Source: Gammaproteobacteria bacterium (lineage in GTDB: Bacteria; Pseudomonadota; Gammaproteobacteria; Steroidobacterales; GCA-2729495). Taken from it: a stretch of DNA of 64,000 nucleotides. Positions 1 to 7,098 of the stretch are shown one piece after another. Positions within the stretch are counted from its first letter, which is position 1; each line of letters starts with the position of its first letter. A program made the position numbers and the translations under genes. The stretch covers positions 1 through 64,000 of the forward strand of contig JANQPY010000006.1 of NCBI GenBank assembly GCA_028285245.1. The letters run 5' to 3'. The notes beneath the pieces were generated by a model. That model ran no database searches and was not told the origin of the DNA. It saw only the letters and a list, made by a program, of their open reading frames with translations.

Positions 1-1007
1 AGCACCAGTGTGCCGTCATTGTTGAAGGTGCCGCCGGCCAGCGTCCGGCTGTGTGGAAAGGTCAGCGAGCCGCTGCGGTCAATGCGGAACTCTGCGCCAC
101 TGGCGTTCGTGAACGTGGCGCCGGTGGCGAGCAGGAAGCTACCCAGAACCGGGCTGCTGCTGCTTGAGGTGTCGGTCCAGCGGCCCAGGCCATTGTTGAC
201 GAGGGTGTGGGTGCCGCCGAGGGTCTTGCTGGCGAAGCTGCCGCCCAGGCGCACGCCAGTAGCGGTGGTTGTGCCACTGCCATTGAGCTCACCGCTGTTG
301 AGCACCACGGCACCACTGACCACCGCCGTGCTGTTGCCCGTAAAGGTGCCGCCGTTGACTAGCAGCTGATTCGTGTTCAGCGAGCCACTGATCGTGGCGG
401 TACCACCAGACCAGACTTGCAAATCGTTGGCGACGGACAGAGAGCCCCCAAAGGTGACGGTGAGCTGCCCTGTACCCCCGGATGTGGTTGCCGTCCCACC
501 GACGCCCAGCGACCCGGTCGATGACAAGCTGCTGCCGAATCCGATACTGAGTGAGCCATCACTGCCAGAGCTTTCCCCAATGGCGACATCGACAGCGTTC
601 AGTGTGCCACGCGACAGCGACACGGCTGCAGTGTCACCGGCAAGCTGACCGATGACCAGGCTGGGTTGACCGGCAGTTGTGCCGGACACGCTATACGGAG
701 TGCCCATGCTCAACTGAACCTGGCCGCTGCGAAAAATCGCTCGATCAGTAGCGCTAATGACCGGGAAGCGCACGATATATTGCGGGCCTGCACCGAGATT
801 GAATATTGCTGTATCGAGTGAGCCTGGTGTGACCCCCCCGTTCCAGTTCGCGGAGACATCGAAGTCGCCGCCGCCCGGGTTACTCCACTCGATATCCGCA
901 GCAGACAACTCGAAGGTCGCGAAGGCCAGACCCACACCGGCCAGCAGGCGAACGTATTGCGTCCGCCTGCTAACAGTCCGCAAGACTAGGGACGTTGCGT
1001 TTGGCAT
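1..1007 (-). CDS. Secreted repeat-rich beta-helix/autotransporter-like protein, partial (3' end beyond the left edge)
   Basis: Reading the minus strand from the ATG at 1007 gives an uninterrupted frame of about 335 codons that leaves the window with no stop. A GGGGGA ribosome-binding site lies just upstream of the ATG. The N-terminus is basic with RR, followed by a hydrophobic stretch ending LSA, so it is probably exported. Around residues 41-60 is the motif GGDFDVSANWNGGVTP, common at the start of secreted bacterial repeat proteins. The rest is low-complexity Gly/Ser/Thr/Asn with repeated units such as NGGTFTGNST and LNSGELNGSG. This resembles autotransporter passengers and PEP-CTERM repeat proteins. 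Which sorting or barrel domain ends it cannot be seen here. Function beyond a surface or secreted role is unknown. Confidence 0.75.
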   Translation of the reverse strand, partial: MPNATSLVLRTVSRRTQYVRLLAGVGLAFATFELSAADIEWSNPGGGDFDVSANWNGGVTPGSLDTAIFNLGAGPQYIVRFPVISATDRAIFRSGQVQLSMGTPYSVSGTTAGQPSLVIGQLAGDTAAVSLSRGTLNAVDVAIGESSGSDGSLSIGFGSSLSSTGSLGVGGTATTSGGTGQLTVTFGGSLSVANDLQVWSGGTATISGSLNTNQLLVNGGTFTGNSTAVVSGAVVLNSGELNGSGTTTATGVRLGGSFASKTLGGTHTLVNNGLGRWTDTSSSSSPVLGSFLLATGATFTNASGAEFRIDRSGSLTFPHSRTLAGGTFNNDGTLV

Positions 1008-1365
1008 ATCGATCCCCCAGGACCTGCCAGACGCAAGTTGGCGATAGCGACGCCGCGCGGGCACGAATTCCTTCCGCCCGGGCTGCGTAGCTAGAGATGC
1101 TAAGCATCTGGCTCGTTGCTTTTTTGTGCCGGGCCGACACGAAGATTGCGTCATCGGGGCGGCCGGAGAGCCAATGTGCGCTCGCGGCGGAACCAGGTCA
1201 ACTCAGTGGATTTAGTTAACTCTCACCGCGCTATGGTTCAGTAACTTATCAGTGTATTTTGATACTTTTCTCAAGTCTGGCCGCGCGGATCATATGTCAG
1301 CCTGGAGCCGCCTCCGCCGAGCCATAAGTTCTTCACTTTGCTGCACCCAAGAGGTGGAATCAGGT
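1008..1365. other. Intergenic region, no gene seen
   Basis: This 358-bp gap separates the start of the left-edge secreted protein from the end of the PadR partner gene; both are on the minus strand. Short frames here have no ribosome-binding site and no recognisable product. A small hairpin (AGATGC-TAA-GCATCT, 1095-1109) is followed about ten bases later by a run of T (1119-1124), which is at best a weak terminator on the plus strand. The AT-richer part around 1205-1265 could hold the promoter of the gene starting at 1007, but I cannot name convincing -35/-10 boxes. Confidence 0.4.
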
Positions 1366-1719
1366 TTAGCCGGCGTGAATCGCTACCTGCATGCCGAGGA
1401 ACATCAGCGTTGTAAGCATCGCGCCACCGCAGACCGCCGCGCTCCAGCGCCGCCATTCGTCAGTGCGAACAATGAGCACGTCTTGCTGATACTCAAGACC
1501 AGCGCCGCAGGCCGAAACCGCAGCCGCCAGTAAGGTGGCATTGGTCCCCAGGCGCTGATGCGCATCGCCAATCGCTTCTTCCGCCGAGTAGCCAGCCTGC
1601 TCCGCTTCTAGTCGGAGGTCGGTGAGGTGATCCTCGAGTTCTTCGAGTAACCGATCACGGTTACAGACCCCCGCTGCAGCGAGCGCGGTCTCGAGCTCTT
1701 GCAAAGGACGGTCACGCAC
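1366..1719 (-). CDS. PadR-partner protein with HAAS/permease-prefix-like domain
   Basis: A 117-residue protein. The first half is a charged helical segment (LLEELEDHLTDLRLEAEQAG at about residues 23-42) typical of the HAAS or permease-prefix domains often encoded right after PadR regulators. The last 25 residues form one probable membrane helix (AAVCGGAMLTTLMFLGMQVAI). The start is a GTG at 1719 preceded by GGAG, inside the end of the padR-like gene (8-nt overlap), so the two are translationally coupled. By analogy with such pairs it may act as a membrane sensor or anti-factor for the PadR protein. That is an inference from gene context. Confidence 0.6.
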   Translation of the reverse strand: MRDRPLQELETALAAAGVCNRDRLLEELEDHLTDLRLEAEQAGYSAEEAIGDAHQRLGTNATLLAAAVSACGAGLEYQQDVLIVRTDEWRRWSAAVCGGAMLTTLMFLGMQVAIHAG

Positions 1720-2050
1720 TCGATGGCTCCGCCAGGGCGGATTTAACGCCGCCGTTAATGCGTCGCCAGTCGCTTGTCAGCGCCTCGAGTCGCTGTTCCC
1801 CTTTTCGCGTGACGCCGTAGTACACGCGGGTCCGGCCATTAACTTTGCGCCGCCGTGCCTTCAGCGCGCCCGACTTCTCAAGGCCATGCAATGCCGGATA
1901 GACGACGCCTTCGCCGAGCTTGATGACTTCGCCGGTCACCAGGTGAATTTGTTTCACCAGCTCATAGCCGTACATCTCCTGCCGAGATAGCAGTTGCAGC
2001 ACAAGCAACTCAGGAACGCCGCTCATGAACGGGGGATTGGTCTGGGGCAT
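1712..2050 (-). CDS. PadR family transcriptional regulator
   Basis: A 112-residue winged-helix protein of the usual PadR length. Characteristic stretches are LLSRQEMYGYELVKQI near residue 20, the GVVYPALHGLEKSGAL segment near residue 48 and RVYYGVTRKGEQRLEAL near residue 75, all diagnostic of the family. It is the first gene of a two-gene minus-strand operon and is divergent from the TonB gene at 2195. A good promoter (TTGACA-N17-TATTTT, 2108-2080) lies upstream and contains an inverted AGGTAT repeat, so autorepression is likely. The ligand and wider regulon are unknown; the divergent TonB gene is the obvious second target. Confidence 0.88.
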   Translation of the reverse strand: MPQTNPPFMSGVPELLVLQLLSRQEMYGYELVKQIHLVTGEVIKLGEGVVYPALHGLEKSGALKARRRKVNGRTRVYYGVTRKGEQRLEALTSDWRRINGGVKSALAEPSSA

Positions 2051-2079
2051 TAGTCCAAGTCACTGAAAAACAGACCACT

Positions 2080-2108
2080 AAAATACCTTTAATAGATAGG
2101 TATGTCAA
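2080..2108 (-). promoter_or_regulatory. Sigma-70-type promoter of the PadR operon
   Basis: On the minus strand, TTGACA (2108-2103) and TATTTT (2085-2080) are separated by exactly 17 bases, 30 bp upstream of the ATG at 2050. The -35 box matches the consensus in all six positions and the -10 box in four of six. Confidence 0.6.
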
Positions 2109-2161
2109 TGTTTACCTCGTTATTCAAGGTATGCAAACATATGCCTTGTGGTTAAAGGTAT
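2083..2161. promoter_or_regulatory. Candidate PadR operator array (AGGTAT half-sites)
   Basis: An inverted repeat ATACCT-N9-AGGTAT (2083-2103) covers the region between the -35 and -10 of the padR promoter. AGGTAT recurs in the same orientation at 2098, 2127 and 2156, exactly 29 bp apart, reaching to about 34 bp before the TonB start. The placement fits a regulator controlling both divergent genes. Binding is inferred, not shown. Confidence 0.45.
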
Positions 2162-2194
2162 CTGGCCGTTTGGGCTGGATCGAGGAGGAGCGTG

Positions 2195-2791
2195 ATGTTG
2201 ATTCGTTATCTCAGCGCCGGCAGCGCAGCTTGCGGCGCGACTTTTGGTCTGTTGTTCCTGATGCAGTTGTTGATCGTCATCCAGGACGAGGGCATTTCGG
2301 CACCGGCCATTCACATGCCGGAGATCCTTAAGGTCCGCGAAGAGCAGGACATCAAGCCAAAGGAGCCTAAGCCGGACGTCATACCGCCGCCCGATGTCAT
2401 CACGCCCCCAAAGCCGCCGGTCACGACCGACCCGATAGAAAGCACGGTGTTGGTAACCCTGCCGAAATATGAGACGACGTCTCCCACCATAGGTCGTTTC
2501 GGCAATGCCTTTGGCGACGGCGAAATGATGCCGATAGCGCGCGTCCAGCCTGTGTATCCCGGGCGCGCCCTAAGCCGTGGACTCGAGGGTTGGGTTGTCT
2601 GCGAACACACCGTGACCACGAGTGGTTCGGTGAGTGATGCCCGCGCCAGCAGCTCGTCCAGTAAGATCTTTGAGCGCAGTGCAATTGCTGCCTGCGAGAA
2701 GTTTCGTTACAAGCCGCGCGTTGTTAACGGGGAAGCGGTGGCCGTGGAGGGTGTGGAGACGCGGCTGACCTTCAGGATTGCTAGTGACTAG
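2195..2791 (+). CDS. TonB-like energy transducer protein
   Basis: About 198 residues from the ATG at 2195, which sits 6 nt after a strong GGAGG; a GTG directly before it is less likely. Residues 5-30 form an N-terminal membrane anchor, followed by a Pro/Lys-rich periplasmic spacer (PKEPKPDVIPPPDVITPPKPP, residues 54-74). The C-terminal TonB fold runs from about residue 115, with PVYPGRALSRGLEGWVVCEH and the closing FRYKPRVVNGEAV and LTFRI strands. TonB proteins couple the ExbBD proton-driven motor to outer-membrane receptors, but no exbB, exbD or receptor gene lies nearby. It is divergent from a PadR regulator. This is probably one of several TonB paralogues in the genome. Confidence 0.88.
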   Translation: MLIRYLSAGSAACGATFGLLFLMQLLIVIQDEGISAPAIHMPEILKVREEQDIKPKEPKPDVIPPPDVITPPKPPVTTDPIESTVLVTLPKYETTSPTIGRFGNAFGDGEMMPIARVQPVYPGRALSRGLEGWVVCEHTVTTSGSVSDARASSSSSKIFERSAIAACEKFRYKPRVVNGEAVAVEGVETRLTFRIASD

Positions 2792-3585
2792 TGCGCCAAA
2801 TCTGCCGGGTTAGCCGGTGGATCGTCCGAGGACAGTGCACGGATCTCCGGGGGGGCTTGCGGTGCGACCAGGCGTGGCGCGGCCGGTACTGGAGCAGCAG
2901 CCTTTGGTAGCACCTGTTCATTGGATCGATGGTCGAGGGGTAATGCCTGCTGATGCGGACGTGACGTGGCCATTGAAAGTGGGCCATTTGCTGCAGCAAG
3001 GAGGATAAGCACCAGTATGAGCACCAGGGCGAGCAGTCCACTGTCGACTGCAAGACTCCCATTGTCCAGTTCGCGAGCGTATGCCCAGCGATGAAATGCG
3101 GATCGCTTCCGGAGACCTGTCAGGGCCCAGAGCCCGAAGCCAAGGCCTGCCATGGCCAGATAAATGCCAACGACGACGTAGCTGGAATCAGTGACCACAT
3201 ACATGCAGGCCAGAGCCAGAAACACCACAGCCAGAATTCCGGCGAGAATGGTTCCCACCAGCAGCGCTGCGCTGCGCAACCGCAGACCATGGCTTCCCGG
3301 AGCGAGACGCTTATCGCGAGTGCAGCCAGAGCGTCCATAAATGCCCAAAGCCCCAGCGAATACCTCAGCAAGTGCAAACCCAGCGAACCAGCCATCCACG
3401 ATGGCAACGATGAAGAATAATCCGAATACAAAAAATCCCAGCACCATGACGGGGAACGTGAGAATCCCCGTGAGTACGGTGAGGCCGTCTAAAGCAGCCG
3501 CCCGATCGCTGATCTGAAGGAACTTGGCCGGCGTGTCGAGACGAGTGTTCTCAACGACGGGTTTATTCGTTGTGATAGGCATCAT
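2788..3585 (-). CDS. Multi-pass membrane protein of unknown function
   Basis: A 265-residue protein with about five predicted membrane helices: two around residues 35-85, then near 105-130, 133-155 and 180-200. A Pro/Ala-rich soluble tail follows (residues 205-265). I recognise no family. It is the third gene of a minus-strand set behind two other small membrane proteins, only 7 bp after the previous stop, and its 3' end overlaps the convergent TonB gene by 4 bp. The set lies downstream of a GbsR-type regulator, so it may belong to the same envelope or osmotic-response unit. That link is inferred from position alone. Confidence 0.6.
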   Translation of the reverse strand: MMPITTNKPVVENTRLDTPAKFLQISDRAAALDGLTVLTGILTFPVMVLGFFVFGLFFIVAIVDGWFAGFALAEVFAGALGIYGRSGCTRDKRLAPGSHGLRLRSAALLVGTILAGILAVVFLALACMYVVTDSSYVVVGIYLAMAGLGFGLWALTGLRKRSAFHRWAYARELDNGSLAVDSGLLALVLILVLILLAAANGPLSMATSRPHQQALPLDHRSNEQVLPKAAAPVPAAPRLVAPQAPPEIRALSSDDPPANPADLAH

Positions 3586-3592
3586 CCGTGCT

Positions 3593-4078
3593 CTAGTTAG
3601 TCAAGCCCGCTGACAAGAGGATCAGCCCACCAAGTACCGAGATCGCTAGTGGCCAGGCGGAATAGGTCAGCCGCTTGGTGTCAATGCCAGCAACGTGGAG
3701 CCCGCTGTAGACATTGCGCAGCCGCAACGCTGCGTGCGCCGCGAAAAGCGCAAACACCGCGGCCGGGCCATACTCGGGGTCAGTCAGATACGCGCAGGTA
3801 AGGAACACAGCAAGCAGGATTCCCATCACGAAACAGGCAAGAATGACGGTGGCCAGCCCGCGGTGAGTCCAGACCTGCCGCCAGTAGATCGCCCAGTATC
3901 CCAGCAGGCCCAAGGCGCCCGCCGCAGGTAGCGCGGCGGCACTCCAGATCCCCTTAGCCATGACCATGTAACCCATAGCCAGAAACCCCAGTGCGATCAT
4001 GGGGCCGCAGAGCACCCACGCGGCCGCGCCGAGAGCGATTGCGGGGATGCTCCGCGGTGGTTTAGCTGGCCAGGGCAT
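3593..4078 (-). CDS. Small multi-pass membrane protein, unknown
   Basis: A 161-residue, very hydrophobic protein with about five membrane helices covering nearly its whole length. It contains no recognisable catalytic motif. Its start lies 17 bp inside the end of the upstream membrane protein gene (4062-4445), and its stop is 7 bp before the next start. The three therefore look like one translationally coupled operon. A role in the membrane alongside its two neighbours is likely, but its activity is unknown. Confidence 0.58.
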   Translation of the reverse strand: MPWPAKPPRSIPAIALGAAAWVLCGPMIALGFLAMGYMVMAKGIWSAAALPAAGALGLLGYWAIYWRQVWTHRGLATVILACFVMGILLAVFLTCAYLTDPEYGPAAVFALFAAHAALRLRNVYSGLHVAGIDTKRLTYSAWPLAISVLGGLILLSAGLTN

Positions 4079-4445
4079 CGCTACCGCTCCGAACTACGGC
4101 CTTACGAGCGGCCTTGCGTCCCCAGTTCGCAATTACATACATGTTGAAGAAGTGCATGGCGCCCAGGACGAGCAGCGCTAAGCCGACTTTGGTGCTCAGG
4201 TACTCGATGGCTTCAACCAGATTGGTCGGGCGAGTGCCGAAGCGCAGTGCCAGTGATACGTAACCGAGGTTAATTAGGTAGAAGCCGACAACCAGCAAGT
4301 GGTTGATCGAACCTGCCAGGTCCTCGCGATCATCAAACGCATCAACCAGAAACACGAGACCGTTCTTGCTCAGCGTTCTGGCTACCCAGACTGTCATCCC
4401 CACTGTGATGACGAGGTAGGCAGCGTAGGTCATTTCAACAATCAT
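4062..4445 (-). CDS. Small membrane protein, GbsR-linked
   Basis: A 127-residue protein with about three membrane helices (residues 5-22, 48-70 and 88-108) and a basic C-terminal tail (WGRKAARKAVVRSG). An excellent ribosome-binding site (AGGAGGAA) precedes the ATG. It is the first gene of a three-gene membrane-protein set. Its leader contains an 18-bp palindrome almost identical to one in front of the upstream GbsR/MarR gene, so GbsR control is very plausible. Small integral membrane proteins beside GbsR-like regulators recur in proteobacteria, but I cannot name this family or its function. Confidence 0.65.
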   Translation of the reverse strand: MIVEMTYAAYLVITVGMTVWVARTLSKNGLVFLVDAFDDREDLAGSINHLLVVGFYLINLGYVSLALRFGTRPTNLVEAIEYLSTKVGLALLVLGAMHFFNMYVIANWGRKAARKAVVRSGSDALAS

Positions 4446-4470
4446 AAGATTCCTCCTATTTCTTCAGTTA

Positions 4471-4488
4471 TTTCTGTTGAGACAGAAA
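4471..4488. promoter_or_regulatory. GbsR-type operator, copy 1
   Basis: TTTCTG-N6-CAGAAA, in fact TTTCTGT-TGAG-ACAGAAA with 7-bp perfect arms. It lies 26 bp upstream of the membrane-protein start at 4445, in the 60-bp gap after the regulator gene. It has the same core and spacing as the site at 5061-5078. Confidence 0.6.
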
Positions 4489-4505
4489 CTACGGGGCAAA
4501 AAAAC

Positions 4506-5048
4506 TCACGCCGACTTGCGGCGCGAGACCGACACCAATTTGCCAACCTTGCTGCCCATATTCATCAGGGCCACAAGCGTTGGCTTTGGCAGCCGCTTAA
4601 CTTGGTCAAACCAATCGGCCAAGTTAGACACAAACTTCAGCATGGTTTCAATTTTCTCCTTCACGTCCTTCGGTGTTTGTTTATCCGCCTCCATTTCCAT
4701 CGCACATTGCCTGAGCAAACTCAGCGTCGGTTCAATTTCACGACGCTTCCTTTCCTCCATGATGGTCATCAGCATTTCCCAGGTATCACCTTTGCCGGAG
4801 AAGTAGTCGCGCCGGTCGCCGAGAACATTGGTTGTTTGAATAAGTCCCCAGCTCTGGAGCTCCTTTAGGCTGTTGCTGACATTCGACCGCGCTACCGAAA
4901 GTGCTTCGGTGATTTCGTCTGCGGTCATGGGGTTGGGTGAGAGGTACAGCAGCGCATGTACCTGTGACACGGTCCGGTTCACTCCCCAGCGCGCGCCCAT
5001 CTCGCCCCAATGCAAGATGTACTTTTCCATCACCGGGGTAATTTTCAT
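4506..5048 (-). CDS. GbsR/MarR family transcriptional regulator
   Basis: A 180-residue winged-helix regulator. The N-terminal part (residues 10-80) carries MGARWGVNRTVSQVHALLY and the helix-turn-helix MTADEITEALSVARSNVSNSLKELQSWGL, highly typical of the GbsR/OpuCR branch of MarR-like repressors. The rest is a long helical dimerisation region. In Bacillus this family represses choline and glycine-betaine genes, but no osmolyte gene is present here, so the signal is unknown. A near-consensus promoter and an 18-bp palindrome lie directly upstream, and a second copy of the palindrome precedes the downstream membrane-protein operon. Together these suggest autorepression and control of that operon. 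Confidence 0.88.
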   Translation of the reverse strand: MKITPVMEKYILHWGEMGARWGVNRTVSQVHALLYLSPNPMTADEITEALSVARSNVSNSLKELQSWGLIQTTNVLGDRRDYFSGKGDTWEMLMTIMEERKRREIEPTLSLLRQCAMEMEADKQTPKDVKEKIETMLKFVSNLADWFDQVKRLPKPTLVALMNMGSKVGKLVSVSRRKSA

Positions 5049-5060
5049 TTATTTCACGCA

Positions 5061-5078
5061 TTTCTGGTTAAACAGAAA
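5061..5078. promoter_or_regulatory. GbsR-type operator, copy 2 (autoregulatory)
   Basis: TTTCTG-N6-CAGAAA, extended by an outer A/T pair to 7-bp arms. It begins 3 bp after the -10 box of the gbsR-like promoter and ends 12 bp before the ATG, so it covers the expected transcription start. This is the classic position for a repressor that blocks its own promoter. Confidence 0.65.
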
Positions 5079-5081
5079 TTA

Positions 5082-5110
5082 ATGATATTACTGACGCTGG
5101 GTTCTGTCAA
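5082..5110 (-). promoter_or_regulatory. Near-consensus sigma-70 promoter of the GbsR/MarR gene
   Basis: On the minus strand, TTGACA (5110-5105) is followed after exactly 17 bases by TATCAT (5087-5082). That is six of six and five of six consensus matches. Such a strong promoter in front of a regulator gene makes sense if the palindrome immediately downstream keeps it repressed. Confidence 0.65.
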
Positions 5111-5132
5111 GGCTTGGGCTGCCCTTGGGGTT

Positions 5133-5699
5133 TCAGCGCACCTCGATTTCGCTCGCGACTTCGTTGAGCTCAATTGTGATGCCGTCCGGGTCCTGCAGTG
5201 CGCTGACGCGCACGTCGATAAAGCCGGTTTGATCGTAGTTGGGATACCGAGTTGGAGTTGGCGGGATGAGCACGCGCACGCCGGGTACGTCCCGGGCGGC
5301 GGCGAAGGCTTCATCCAGTCGGCTGGTGTTGAACAGCAGCACTGCGGTTCCGGGGGTGAACGGCTTTAGCTCAACCGTCTGCGTCTTGCGCGGTTTGGTG
5401 TATTCCAGCAGACCCACGATGCCCACGAAGTCGTCGTTGGCACGTAAGAAGACCAGCCGTCGCGCAATATCGGCTTCTTCATCTGACGTCGCCTCGCGCG
5501 GGTTGCGGATCATGTTGTCGTAGATAACGACCATACCCAGGGCATCGCGATAAAGTTTGAGCGAGTTCTCCAGGTCTTCGACTACCAGCGTCGTTCGGCG
5601 CAGATCCAGGGGAATGCGATCGTCTTCGGCTACCGGCGCGGCCAGCGCGGCGCCCAGTGAAAAGAAGACGAGGACTATCGGGTAAATCAGTCGGGGCAT
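5133..5699 (-). CDS. Secreted VOC (glyoxalase/bleomycin-resistance fold) family protein
   Basis: A 188-residue protein with an N-terminal signal peptide (residues 1-20, ending LGAALA-AP). One VOC domain follows: RRTTLVVEDLENSLKLYRDALGM opens the first beta-alpha-beta unit near residue 34, and VSALQDPDGITIELNE closes the second near residue 165. VOC proteins bind a divalent metal and act as lyases, dioxygenases or binding proteins, and the substrate cannot be predicted here. A secreted form is less common than the cytoplasmic type. It is transcribed alone, with the GbsR promoter region downstream. Confidence 0.75.
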   Translation of the reverse strand: MPRLIYPIVLVFFSLGAALAAPVAEDDRIPLDLRRTTLVVEDLENSLKLYRDALGMVVIYDNMIRNPREATSDEEADIARRLVFLRANDDFVGIVGLLEYTKPRKTQTVELKPFTPGTAVLLFNTSRLDEAFAAARDVPGVRVLIPPTPTRYPNYDQTGFIDVRVSALQDPDGITIELNEVASEIEVR

Positions 5700-5754
5700 A
5701 TCAACCTCTCAGGCTGGTCGGCCGCGTTGGGTTGACGTGAGTGTAGGCGCTCCT

Positions 5755-5766
5755 GGGGTCAGACCC
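5755..5766. repeat. GGGGTCAGACCC palindromic repeat copy
   Basis: The sequence GGGGTCAGACCC contains the inverted repeat GGGTC-A-GACCC. It lies in the gap between the VOC gene and the LLM oxidoreductase gene. Related copies recur in other gaps of this window (near 20043, 35575, 36235, 44477, 51151 and 62869), so it looks like a dispersed short palindromic repeat rather than a local operator. Confidence 0.5.
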
Positions 5767-5963
5767 AACAAGGGCGGCCCAACGCTGTCGCCTGCTTGCC
5801 CCACTGGTTGGCCACTAGCGCGTCAGAAAGCTGTTTTGTTCAAAGGAGCCCTTAATCTGTCAGGGTGATTCCTTTGTCGCCGGCTAAGACTTATGTGGAT
5901 CGATGTGAACTCGTCTAACAAGCCCCTCAACGCAAGCGGCTGTGGCGCTTGCGGAAGCTAGCT

Positions 5964-6971
5964 ATGCGCATCGACGTCATCATCGAATCCAACAAAACAC
6001 CGGAAGAAGTGGTGCAGCTGGGCAGGCTTGCTGAGCAGATGGGTCTCGGCGGCGTGTGGGTGGCGAACAACGCCAACGGTCGCGATGCGTTTGTGAACTT
6101 TGTGCCGCTGGCTCAGCAAACCGACAGCATTGCAATCGGTCCGATCGCAGTCAGTCCGCAGGAGCTGCATCCCTACAAGATGGCCGTGTCGTTGCTCACG
6201 TTTAACGAGCTGAGTCACGGCCGCGCGCAGATCGTTGTCGGGGGTGGTGGCGGCACAGCCGAGGCTATGGACAAGAAGCCCCACCGGCAGGTTCGCGCCG
6301 TGCGCGAATGCGTCGAGATCCTTGAGCTGGCGGCCGAAGGCAAGCCGGTCACCTATAAGGGCGAGCTGTTCCCGATTCACTGGCTCGACACGACCTGGGT
6401 TACGCAGACGCCGCCTATGGTATTCATTGGTGCCAACGGACCACAGATGCTGCGAATGGCCGCACGCGCAGGCCAGGGCATCATGGTCAGTGACTTCACG
6501 CCCGACCGCGTGCGCTGGACGCACAAGATTATCGACCCAGTGTTGACGGAGCGGGGCGTCGATCCCGCGAGCTATCCGCTCAACAACTTCTGGGCGTGGC
6601 ATGTAAAGGCAAGCGCGGAGGCCGCCCGGGCCGAGGCGCGCATCTGGCTCTGCGTGCGCGGCACCATTTATCCAGACTACATTCGCGATGTGGTGGATGC
6701 AGACGAAGCGCGCATCGTGACCGACAACATCACGGCCTTTCGCGATGCGTACTACCAGAAGTCTCCCGAGATTAAGGGCGTGCCGGATGAGATTGTCGAT
6801 AAGATTGTTGACCGGGGCACATCGGCTTCGGCGCTGGCTGACATCGATCGCGAGGTAGAGCGCTTTAGAGAATTCGAGCGCGCCGGGCTGAATCAAATTG
6901 CGCTCAAGGTGTATGGAGAGCCCGATGAGGCGATTCGGGTGATTGGGGAGCATATCGTGCCGGCGCTGTAG
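5964..6971 (+). CDS. LLM-class flavin-dependent oxidoreductase
   Basis: About 335 residues, beginning at the ATG at 5964 (MRIDVIIE) with GGAAG 6 nt upstream; an in-frame TTG at 5949 would add only five residues. The luciferase-like TIM barrel is shown by GLGGVWVANNANGRDAF near residue 30, ELSHGRAQIVVGGGGGT near residue 85 and the long helical C-terminus. Such enzymes use reduced FMN or F420 to oxidise diverse small molecules. It begins a four-gene plus-strand series with an amidohydrolase, a diheme cytochrome and an alpha/beta hydrolase, which suggests degradation of an organic substrate. The substrate is unknown. Confidence 0.85.
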   Translation: MRIDVIIESNKTPEEVVQLGRLAEQMGLGGVWVANNANGRDAFVNFVPLAQQTDSIAIGPIAVSPQELHPYKMAVSLLTFNELSHGRAQIVVGGGGGTAEAMDKKPHRQVRAVRECVEILELAAEGKPVTYKGELFPIHWLDTTWVTQTPPMVFIGANGPQMLRMAARAGQGIMVSDFTPDRVRWTHKIIDPVLTERGVDPASYPLNNFWAWHVKASAEAARAEARIWLCVRGTIYPDYIRDVVDADEARIVTDNITAFRDAYYQKSPEIKGVPDEIVDKIVDRGTSASALADIDREVERFREFERAGLNQIALKVYGEPDEAIRVIGEHIVPAL

Positions 6972-7098
6972 CACCCGGCCAGCAAAACCCTGTCGCCGCT
7001 GGAAGGTGGCGGCCTTCCGTTTGACTGCCACCGGCGTCTCGCCAATCATCGCGCAGACTCAACAAACCGGCCTTTCTACTACGGAGAACAACGAGACC

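Noticed and set aside
1095..1125. Terminator in the first intergenic region
   Set aside because: The 6-bp hairpin and the T-run are about ten bases apart, too far for an intrinsic terminator, and no plus-strand gene ends there.
5958..7049. 363-codon open frame on the minus strand
   Set aside because: It is antisense to the well-supported LLM oxidoreductase gene, has no recognisable domain and no ribosome-binding site, and reflects high-GC codon bias.
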